Positions 1 through 7,425 of a stretch of DNA of 10,008 bases are shown here, piece after piece. A model generated the notes under the pieces. It ran no database searches, had not been told where the DNA came from, and worked only from the letters and a program-made list of their open reading frames with translations. A program made the translations under genes and the position numbers. The first letter of the stretch is position 1, and each line of letters opens with the position of its first letter. This DNA comes from Methylococcales bacterium (GTDB taxonomy: Bacteria; Pseudomonadota; Gammaproteobacteria; Methylococcales; Methylomonadaceae), in NCBI GenBank assembly GCA_023146575.1, contig JAGLBU010000228.1, forward strand, positions 1-10,008, given 5' to 3'.

Positions 1-1
1 G

Positions 2-223
2 GATAATGTTAACGCACCTTTGGTTTCTGGATACGATGGTAACGTCGCTGAATTATCAGCAAGTGTTTCTGAGAGTGGGAAACAAAAAACTAATACACTT
101 AACAATTTAAATGTGTCTTTAAAAGTAAAAAAAGGGGACGGTAAATACATAAAATCGGATAACACAAAAAAGATCACCTTTACGAAAAGGCAATTGAAAA
201 CCGAAAAGCTCAAAAATTTTTGA
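2..223 (+). CDS. C-terminal fragment of an unidentified Lys/Ser/Asn-rich protein (5' end outside window)
   Basis: The reading frame is open from the left edge to a TGA at 221-223, so this is most likely the tail of a longer gene. A TTG at position 20 could formally start a 67-residue protein, but no Shine-Dalgarno sequence precedes it. The visible 73 residues have an N-terminal half rich in Ser, Asn, Val and Ala and a strongly basic C-terminal half with repeated Lys (for example KVKKGDGKYIK and KKITFTKRQLKTEKLKNF). There are no cysteines, no hydrophobic segment and no motif that I recognise. The polar, beta-strand-like composition could suit a surface or secreted protein, but this is only an impression. 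The stop codon lies inside the palindrome 208-225, and the next gene converges on it 17 bp away. Function unknown. Confidence 0.4.
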   Translation, partial: DNVNAPLVSGYDGNVAELSASVSESGKQKTNTLNNLNVSLKVKKGDGKYIKSDNTKKITFTKRQLKTEKLKNF

Positions 224-225
224 GC
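208..225 (-). terminator. 18-bp perfect palindrome, probable intrinsic terminator between convergent genes
   Basis: GCTCAAA, AATT loop, TTTGAGC forms a perfect palindrome. Read on the minus strand it is followed by TTTTCGGTTTTC, a U-rich tract, so it best fits termination of the His-rich gene ending at 241. On the plus strand the T-run (AATTTTTTT, from 234) begins eight bases past the stem, so termination there would be weaker. The palindrome contains the TGA stop of the plus-strand fragment. The stem is AT-rich and only moderately stable, so the call is tentative. Confidence 0.45.
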
Positions 226-240
226 GACTGGGGAATTTTT

Positions 241-573
241 TTATGTGTAGATAGGCGGGCGAAATTTAGGTGGGATGATTCTAAAAGCCCATACATTGTT
301 ATAGGCTGAAAAAATAAACTGGTGCGTAGGGATATAACGATTGCTGACTGAGATCACGGGGAGTGTCTGACCGACGTGTCCACCATGATCGTAACTACAA
401 GGGCTTTCGCAATGCGGTTCATCGTGTAAATGTACGTCTTGATGCGCGATGGCTTCAATCGAAAAAAGTGGGTGGGGTTGTTCGAGCATCGACAAATCAT
501 GGATATCCGTAACCATCCATGTGGAGATCCAAAAAATGGAAAATGCTAAAAAATAAAGCCCCAGTCGTTTCAT
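241..573 (-). CDS. Small His-rich exported protein, possibly a metal-efflux accessory (CzcI/DUF2946-like)
   Basis: This 110-residue protein begins with a short basic start (MKR) and a hydrophobic stretch at about residues 4-21, consistent with a signal peptide or a single N-terminal anchor, so it probably faces the periplasm. The middle (residues 25-66) is packed with metal-ligand candidates: H25, H34, H44, H48, H50, H54, H63, H66 plus C55 and C59 in a CxxxC arrangement, with several Asp and Glu. The tail ends in PPKFRPPIYT. A C-terminal RPP motif and a His/Cys-rich centre recall small proteins found beside RND-type heavy-metal efflux genes (CzcI, DUF2946), but no efflux gene is visible here, so the assignment is inference. 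The Shine-Dalgarno sequence before the ATG is poor (TTAAGTT). A terminator-like palindrome follows its stop. It may be a single-gene unit, separated from the monooxygenase upstream by 122 bp. Confidence 0.6.
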   Translation of the reverse strand: MKRLGLYFLAFSIFWISTWMVTDIHDLSMLEQPHPLFSIEAIAHQDVHLHDEPHCESPCSYDHGGHVGQTLPVISVSNRYIPTHQFIFSAYNNVWAFRIIPPKFRPPIYT

Positions 574-627
574 AACTTAATTCTACGATATATTTTTCAA
601 ATTAAAAGGGGAAATGAGGTTTTAGTT

Positions 628-701
628 TTATAGCGTATGGGGATAGGGTGAGTCCGTTCCCTCCGCCCTATACGACGGAGGGCTTTATTTTGACGCTATA
701 A
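628..701. repeat. Nested inverted repeats in the gap downstream of the monooxygenase
   Basis: Two 9-bp arms, TTATAGCGT (628-636) and ACGCTATAA (693-701), are exact inverted copies and bracket an inner 7-bp hairpin, CCCTCCG (659-665) / CGGAGGG (676-682), with a 10-base loop. A third possible pairing, ATAGGGTG with CGCCCTAT, competes with the inner stem. The right outer arm overlaps the TAG stop of the monooxygenase (696-698). The inner hairpin is followed on the plus strand by CTTTATTTT, so it looks like a plus-strand terminator even though the gene ending here is on the minus strand. It could be a terminator region for the guaB-monooxygenase unit or a very short intergenic palindromic repeat. 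A single copy in this window cannot decide. Confidence 0.5.
659..690 (+). terminator. GC-rich hairpin followed by a T-rich tract
   Basis: The stem CCCTCCG/CGGAGGG (7 bp, six of them G-C) is followed by CTTTATTTT on the plus strand, the layout of a rho-independent terminator. On the minus strand the stem is followed by AACGGAC, without a U-run. Because the neighbouring genes are both on the minus strand, its use is unclear: it may block antisense transcription, or the hairpin may simply protect the 3' end of the monooxygenase message. Confidence 0.35.
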
Positions 702-2465
702 CACAGGTTTAAATTTTTCAAAGCCCAGTTTGGTTAAGACCACAAAAACAGGTTTCATAAAAGCATACAAGACTACCCCTTGTACTACTCGAAATAATAA
801 GGGCGAGGGGGTGTTATCCAATGCTTTCATTGCCGCTTCAGGGTTGGCATCGGGGCCATGTAAACGATATTGACAGCAGGTCATCGGGCCAAATAATACT
901 TTGTAGAGGACTTTAGGTTGGAATATGAGTTCTGATAACTGCGGTTTACAGCCGATCACCCCTGCGAGTTCATCCATAAGCGCGTGATAATCCACTAAAA
1001 AAGTCAAACGTTCAGCGTGGTTAGGGCGCACACGGTTGTAAATTTCAGCGTCTTTTTTAATCACCGCCTTCATGGTGTCTAGGTCTGGCATCTTTAAGCG
1101 TTTGCTTAAAATTCCTGCTAACCAACGAGCTTGCATTTCAGGCACAGGTGGGGTTGCTCCAATACTACCGCGTACTAAGCCTAAAAAAGCCATATTGGGT
1201 TTATTGGGTAAAAAGGTATTTTTATACATTTTGCGTCCGTCCAATTCTTGATCATCCAAAAAAGGAACTTGCAAACGAAACCCCGTACACAATACCACTA
1301 CATCTATTTCTTCAGTGCTTCCATCTTCAAACACAATGGTGGTCGCGTCATACTGTTTAATATTCGGTTTAACGGTAATTTTTCCACGGGCGATGTCATG
1401 AAAAAAAGCCGAGCTTTTCGTAAAAGGTTGGGTGCTGCCTAAATTACCTGAATACCATGAAAATAATTGGCGTAATTTATCGAAGCGTTTTTTTAATTCA
1501 ATTTTGCATTCTGTGGGTTCTTTCGTTAATTCCTCACACGCTTCGCTTAATTTTAAACCCGATGCAGGGCCATAACGCTTAGGCGGAGAAAAAAGTGCTG
1601 TCCACATTTTTTTATCAAATAAGGTTAAAAACTCTTGTCCAAATTTTTTAAATGAAAACGTCAGTAATAATAAAGGTAAAGATAAAACAACGTAAAAGGT
1701 TCGGAAAGCAGAATATTGATCGCGAACATTGGGAATACAACAATGATGTAAATCGTGTAAAAATATTTTTGGGAGCCACACTTTCGAGCGAAAGGAACCA
1801 TGATCGGCAGGGCGTTGTTTGGGGCCTTTACTCATGGAAATAATATTGCCTTTCCGAAATGACATATAAAGTTTTTTAGCATAAGGCAATGCCGCATGGG
1901 CTAAATCCGCCGCACTTTCACCCCCTCCGACAATTAAAACCCGTTTATCACGTAAGCTTTCCGTGCTTTCTAGTAAAGAAGAATGAATGTTGAGACCTTT
2001 GAAATTTTCTTCACCTTCAAATGTGGGGAGTGAAGGTTCATGATTTAGCCCTGTGCAAACCACCACATAATCAAAGGTTTCGATATGAATTTTTTTATTA
2101 TGTAAAAAGCTTACCTCCCATTGATCGCCTTTTTGTTCGGTTTTAATGGCTTCATGATTAAAGCTTATATGGGGTAATAAATTATGCGTCGCCACATATT
2201 TTTCTAAATAGCGTAGATAAACTTTATAGTGTGGAAAATAACCTTCGCCCAAGGCATCCATTTCAGGAAAATCTGAAAATTGAATAAACGAGATGGAGGT
2301 GCTTAAGACTGTATGATCTGAAACCGTTGAAAGTTTGGGATCAAAATTCCATAGACCGCCTAATTTACTGCGTTTATCAAACATCTTTACATCAATGTTT
2401 TTAGCCATTAATTCTTTGGCAGTGACAAGTGCTGAAACACCTGCGCCAATAATACAAACACGCAT
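696..2465 (-). CDS. Flavin-containing monooxygenase (eukaryote-like, 589 aa)
   Basis: This is a class B flavoprotein monooxygenase expected to use FAD, NADPH and O2 to oxygenate soft nucleophilic N or S atoms; the substrate cannot be told from the sequence. The FAD-binding Rossmann motif is at residues 7-12 (GAGVSA, with Ala in place of the usual last Gly) and is followed by a GGLW motif (36-39). The FMO signature FxGxxxHxxx is at 155-164 (FKGLNIHSSL), the NADPH-binding glycines are at 180-185 (GGGESA), and a VVLCTGF segment (390-396) matches the family's ATG motif. The C-terminal FGPMTCCQYRLHGPD (525-539) closely follows the animal FMO pattern FGPxxPYQYRLxGP. At 589 residues it is longer than the usual bacterial enzymes of about 450. 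Hydrophobic stretches at about 257-271 and 557-577 suggest membrane association. It lies 52 bp downstream of guaB with no terminator between, so co-transcription is likely. A strong AGGAGG sits 7 bases before the ATG. Confidence 0.85.
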   Translation of the reverse strand: MRVCIIGAGVSALVTAKELMAKNIDVKMFDKRSKLGGLWNFDPKLSTVSDHTVLSTSISFIQFSDFPEMDALGEGYFPHYKVYLRYLEKYVATHNLLPHISFNHEAIKTEQKGDQWEVSFLHNKKIHIETFDYVVVCTGLNHEPSLPTFEGEENFKGLNIHSSLLESTESLRDKRVLIVGGGESAADLAHAALPYAKKLYMSFRKGNIISMSKGPKQRPADHGSFRSKVWLPKIFLHDLHHCCIPNVRDQYSAFRTFYVVLSLPLLLLTFSFKKFGQEFLTLFDKKMWTALFSPPKRYGPASGLKLSEACEELTKEPTECKIELKKRFDKLRQLFSWYSGNLGSTQPFTKSSAFFHDIARGKITVKPNIKQYDATTIVFEDGSTEEIDVVVLCTGFRLQVPFLDDQELDGRKMYKNTFLPNKPNMAFLGLVRGSIGATPPVPEMQARWLAGILSKRLKMPDLDTMKAVIKKDAEIYNRVRPNHAERLTFLVDYHALMDELAGVIGCKPQLSELIFQPKVLYKVLFGPMTCCQYRLHGPDANPEAAMKALDNTPSPLLFRVVQGVVLYAFMKPVFVVLTKLGFEKFKPVL

Positions 2466-2467
2466 AG

Positions 2468-2489
2468 TTAAACCTCCTTACTGGTTTAA
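2468..2489 (-). promoter_or_regulatory. Hairpin overlapping the monooxygenase ribosome-binding site
   Basis: On the coding strand TTAAACC and GGTTTAA form a 7-bp stem around an 8-base loop (AGTAAGGA). The Shine-Dalgarno AAGGAGG spans the loop and the first bases of the 3' arm, and the ATG follows the stem after three bases. If folded in the message, the stem would partly hide the ribosome-binding site. The stem is AT-rich and weak, so it could also be chance. Confidence 0.35.
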
Positions 2490-2517
2490 GATATTTTATA
2501 AGTCTAAATAATTTTTC

Positions 2518-4056
<1,539 letters not shown>

Positions 4057-6048
4057 ATGAATAAATATGGCTTTGTCCGATTAACCTGCGTCTCTCCGAG
4101 GGTTTATATAGCCAACCCTTCACGCAATATTGAGGGGATGATAAGCGTGCTAAAAAAACACGCCAGCAGTGATATTATTTTATTTCCTGAATTATCAATC
4201 ACGGCTTATAGTTGTGGGGATTTATTTAATCATGATGTCTTGCTTGACCAAGCCGAAGACGGTTTGATCGCATTGGCGCAATCGGTGAAAGATCAGCTGG
4301 TTTTTGTTGGCGTTCCTCTGCGTGTTAATAACGCCTTATATAATTGTGGCGCGGTGTTAAATCAAGGCAAGGTGATTGGGGTATTTCCGAAACAATTTTT
4401 ACCAAATTATGGTGAATTTTATGAAGCGCGGTGGTTTCATGCGGGCAATGGTCAAGAACCGACAACCATCACAATGGCAGGTTATGACATTCCGTTTGGG
4501 GTTGATTTAATTTTTAATCATGAAGGTGATTTTCCTATTAAGGTCAGTGGGGTTGTTTGTGAAGATGATTGGATGCCTGTTTCACCGTCGGCGTTTCAAG
4601 CCTTGGCAGGGGCAACCATTCAATGCAATTTATCCGCCAGTAATGATTTAATCGGAAAAGCACAATACCGTGTTGATACTTTGGTCAAAGGGCAATCCGC
4701 TCGGCATATTTCAGCCTGTGCGTACGCCAGTGCAGGCGCGGGTGAATCCAGTACTGATTTAGTGTTTGGAGGACATTTAGCCATTGCTGAAAATGGGCAG
4801 TTATTGGCTGAAACACGGACGCTGGATGAGGATGCTTGTAATTTTATTAGCACGGATATTGATGTTAAAAATTTAATAAATCAGCGTCATAAAATGAACA
4901 GCTATGCTGATTGTGGTGCGCGTTATCATTCGATGACAGTCCGAATGATTGCCTTTGAATTATCCGATAAAACCACTGAAAAATTATTACACAAACCCAC
5001 GGGAATGCCGTTTGTTCCGAATTCAAAATCAAAATTAAAGCATCGTTGTACTGAAATTTTTACGCTTCAAATTGCAGGCTTAAAACAACGTTTACAACAA
5101 TTAGGCGATAATCCGCATATTTGGATTGGTATTTCGGGGGGCTTGGATTCGACCTTAGCAGCGTTAGTGGCGTTAAAAACCTTAGATGCGTTAAAGTTAC
5201 CACGGGCTAATTTACATGGGCTGACGATGCGAGGGTTTGGGACTTCGGATTTAACCAAAACCAATGCGGATGCCTTGATGCAGTTAACAGGGATGTCATT
5301 TCATGAGGAAGATATTTGCCAATTAGTGCTGGATACCTTTAAAACCCAACAACATAAAGCTTTTGGGACGATTAGTCCTGAGTGTTCTTTAGCGGAGTTT
5401 AAACAGGCGTTAGCCAAATTAACGTCAGAACAACGAGCCGCAGGCGATTTGGTGTTTGAAAACGTCCAAGCACGGATACGAACTTTTTTATTGATGTCGC
5501 ATGGCTTTGTTTTGGGAACGGGGGATTTAAGTGAAATGGCACTAGGCTGGTGTACCTATAATGCCGATCACATGAGTATGTACAATGTAAATTGCAGTAT
5601 TCCTAAAACCTTAGTGCGTTGGATGGTGGAGCATGTGGCACATTATCAATATGACGGAGCTTTGCAGGCGGTTTTACGTTCCATTGCCAGTACCCCGATT
5701 TCGCCTGAATTATTACCGTTAGCGGATGATGGTCGTATTACACAATTAACGGAAGCTACTGTTGGTGCCTATGAGTTGCATGATTTCTTTTTGTATCACA
5801 TGCAACGCAAAGGCGATTCGCCTGAGAAAATTTTATATTTAGCCGAACAAGCGACGTTTTCTCAATATTATTCGGCTGAAACCATTAAAAGGACTTTAAA
5901 ACGATTTTACCAACGGTTTTTTTCTCAGCAATATAAACGTTCGTGTGTCCCCGATGGCCCTAAAGTAGGCTCGGTGTCATTATCGCCACGTGGTGATTGG
6001 CGTATGCCCAGCGATTCTGAAGTGGATGCTTGGATGAAAAAATTATAA
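4057..6048 (+). CDS. nadE: Glutamine-dependent NAD+ synthetase
   Basis: This enzyme makes NAD+ from nicotinic acid adenine dinucleotide and ATP, using ammonia released from glutamine; it is the last step of NAD synthesis, in the cytoplasm. It is the long two-domain form (663 residues; the M. tuberculosis enzyme has 679). The N-terminal nitrilase-type glutaminase domain (about 1-300) has the triad Glu45 (FPELS), Lys112 (FPKQF) and Cys168 (VVCEDDW). The C-terminal synthetase domain has the ATP P-loop SGGLDS (360-365) and the family motif GTGDLSEMALGWCTYN (487-502), followed by MSMYNVNCSIPKTL (506-519). The start fits the family, as GFVR at residues 5-8 aligns with the start of known homologues. 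The Shine-Dalgarno is weak (AAAGAA). The TAA stop abuts the zapD stop on the other strand and the two coding regions overlap by 6 bp. Confidence 0.96.
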   Translation: MNKYGFVRLTCVSPRVYIANPSRNIEGMISVLKKHASSDIILFPELSITAYSCGDLFNHDVLLDQAEDGLIALAQSVKDQLVFVGVPLRVNNALYNCGAVLNQGKVIGVFPKQFLPNYGEFYEARWFHAGNGQEPTTITMAGYDIPFGVDLIFNHEGDFPIKVSGVVCEDDWMPVSPSAFQALAGATIQCNLSASNDLIGKAQYRVDTLVKGQSARHISACAYASAGAGESSTDLVFGGHLAIAENGQLLAETRTLDEDACNFISTDIDVKNLINQRHKMNSYADCGARYHSMTVRMIAFELSDKTTEKLLHKPTGMPFVPNSKSKLKHRCTEIFTLQIAGLKQRLQQLGDNPHIWIGISGGLDSTLAALVALKTLDALKLPRANLHGLTMRGFGTSDLTKTNADALMQLTGMSFHEEDICQLVLDTFKTQQHKAFGTISPECSLAEFKQALAKLTSEQRAAGDLVFENVQARIRTFLLMSHGFVLGTGDLSEMALGWCTYNADHMSMYNVNCSIPKTLVRWMVEHVAHYQYDGALQAVLRSIASTPISPELLPLADDGRITQLTEATVGAYELHDFFLYHMQRKGDSPEKILYLAEQATFSQYYSAETIKRTLKRFYQRFFSQQYKRSCVPDGPKVGSVSLSPRGDWRMPSDSEVDAWMKKL

Positions 6049-6813
6049 ATAACAACAAGTTAAGTTAAAGTTTACATCTTGTTTTGTTTGAGTGGGGCGT
6101 TCTTCTTTTAAGGCTGCCTGCATAAAGCGAACCGTAAACCGATGACGACCGCCGCTAATTTCGGCAAAGCAATGCGAGTTTTGCGGCACTTGAATTTGTA
6201 ATAATTGACAAATACCTTGATCTTTTAGGGTGAGTTGAAAAAAACCTTTCTCAGCAAGTTCTTGTTTTTGAATGCCTTTAATTCTAATGAGTGACAGCAC
6301 TAAATCAATGGCATCATACATGTCTAAAAAGGGTTTAATCCATTCGTGTAATTCATCCAGCCGTATCTCATTGGCTTGTAATAACCAGTAATGATAGGAG
6401 GGTAGGTCAAACGAATAGGTGCCTCCAGGAATCATACTGCGTTGCGAAAAACTTTGAAAAAGATGATTTTTAGTGAGGGTTGCGCCAATTTTTTCATTAT
6501 AGCTGTGGAGCATATTTTTTAAATCAGTGAGTTTTTTAATTGAATCTTTAACGTTAAAATCATCGCTATCAAACTCTTTAGGGGCTGTATTTAGGATGTT
6601 CAATAAACGCTCTGACTCTTTAAATAATTCAGATTTAATGTTATTTCGGTTGAAAATCATGGAGATATCAAGCAAGGTTTTCATGACCACGCGTCGATCT
6701 AAAATAGTGTCGATTTCTAAAAAATGTTTCAATTCTATAAAGAGTTGTTCCAAGCGCATCAAAACACGAATACGCTCATTCAGTGGGAATTCGTAATTAA
6801 TTTGAGTGTCCAC
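6043..6813 (-). CDS. zapD: Cell division protein ZapD (FtsZ-associated)
   Basis: ZapD (formerly YacF, DUF1342) binds the C-terminal tail of FtsZ and cross-links FtsZ filaments into bundles at the cytoplasmic division ring. The 256 residues compare with about 247 in E. coli. The family landmarks are all visible: the start YEFPLNERIRVLMRLE (7-22), IPGGTYSFDLPSYHYWL (128-144), EISGGRHRFTVRFM (218-231) and the tail VNFNLTCC (247-254). The first two thirds are mostly helical and the last third beta-rich, as in the known fold. The start codon is GTG at 6811-6813. It is chosen because MDTQ aligns with the E. coli start MQTQ and because GGAAG lies 8 bases upstream. The start lies inside the 3' end of coaE (17-bp overlap), so translation is probably coupled. 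It is the last gene of the pil-coaE operon. yacG, often next, is absent here. Confidence 0.94.
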   Translation of the reverse strand: MDTQINYEFPLNERIRVLMRLEQLFIELKHFLEIDTILDRRVVMKTLLDISMIFNRNNIKSELFKESERLLNILNTAPKEFDSDDFNVKDSIKKLTDLKNMLHSYNEKIGATLTKNHLFQSFSQRSMIPGGTYSFDLPSYHYWLLQANEIRLDELHEWIKPFLDMYDAIDLVLSLIRIKGIQKQELAEKGFFQLTLKDQGICQLLQIQVPQNSHCFAEISGGRHRFTVRFMQAALKEERPTQTKQDVNFNLTCCYL

Positions 6814-7421
6814 AGACGGTTCTTCCTAAGGTTGAGCTGAGTAAAAGGTATGAATTGTGCAACGTTTTAACCTGCGGTGCAAGTTCTAATATGGTTTGTG
6901 TGTTGTTGATAATATCATCTGCCGCTGCCAATCGTGTGCCACGTGAAACTTGGCTATCAATGATGGCCATAATCTGGCTTTTAGCGACGGTGTCTCGTTG
7001 TTTGACTCGTGTTATTTGCATACTGATAGGACAATCAATGACCAGTATTCTATCGACAAAATCACGGTGTTGGGTTTCAATAAGTAAGGGAATACTGACA
7101 ATGCAGTAAGGCGTATTTAAGGCTTTAATCTCGGTTTTGATTTGTTGATAAATGAGTGGGTGTAATAGGTTTTCTAATTGTTTTTTTTTGAGCATCTGAA
7201 AAAATAATCTCTCTTAATTTTTCTCTATTGAGGGATTGATTGGCTGTTAAAATTTTATCGCCAAAGGTATTTACTAATTGCATCAGGGTTTCAGGGTTAT
7301 TTGAAACTAATTGGCGTGAAATGACATCCGCATCAATTACAGGCACTTTTAACGCTTCAAATAAGGCGCTAACTATTGACTTTCCACAGCCTATACCGCC
7401 TGTCAGTCCAATTTTTAACAT
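6797..7421 (-). CDS. coaE: Dephospho-CoA kinase, reading frame interrupted at a nine-A run
   Basis: CoaE phosphorylates the 3'-hydroxyl of dephospho-CoA with ATP, the last step of coenzyme A synthesis. The gene lies in two frames. The first, 7125-7421, gives residues 1-80 with the P-loop GGIGCGKS (8-15) and the DAD motif (30-32), then 18 foreign residues to a stop. The second, 6797-7195, carries LENLLHPLI, the SIPLLIE segment, VDCP, KQRD, and RLAAADDIINN, all typical of CoaE. The switch is at a run of nine A (7181-7189). Eight or eleven A would restore one frame of about 207-208 residues, the normal family length; eleven matches the E. coli spacing best. Both halves are well conserved, so long decay is unlikely. 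The residue after GKS is Ile where Thr is common. It starts 4 bp after the pilD stop with AGGA 10 bases upstream, and overlaps the zapD start by 17 bp. It may be a slippage-expressed gene, a recent null allele, or a sequence error. Confidence 0.9.
7181..7189 (-). other. Homopolymer of nine A on the coding strand: the coaE frameshift site
   Basis: The coding strand reads GCT CAA AAA AAA ACA ATT in the upstream frame, while the conserved downstream frame needs CAA TTA GAA after the run. The required change is +1 (equal to losing one A) or -2 (gaining two A). A ribosomal -1 shift on the A-AAA-AAA heptamer would instead give AAC AAT TAG and stop at once. Long A-runs are known sites of RNA polymerase slippage and of replication slippage. 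Confidence 0.8.
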
Positions 7422-7425
7422 TATA

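Noticed and set aside
20..223. Complete 67-residue gene starting at TTG (position 20)
   Set aside because: The frame stays open to the window edge and no Shine-Dalgarno precedes the TTG, so a truncated longer gene is more likely.
6054..6083. AACAAG...CTTGTT inverted repeat after nadE as a terminator
   Set aside because: The stem is only 6 bp, AT-rich, with an 18-base loop; too weak to call.
6527..6796. 89-residue plus-strand frame opposite zapD
   Set aside because: It lies wholly antisense to a clearly conserved gene, is Ser/Lys-rich without any motif, and has no sensible ribosome-binding context.
6855..7109. 84-residue plus-strand frame opposite coaE
   Set aside because: Antisense shadow of the conserved C-terminal half of coaE. 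Its Cys, Ile and Ser content mirrors the opposite strand's codons.
7125..7195. coaE as two deliberately separate, overlapping genes (split kinase)
   Set aside because: The downstream ATG lacks a good ribosome-binding site. The upstream frame ends in 18 residues unlike any CoaE, and the break is at a homopolymer, which is much better explained by slippage or error.
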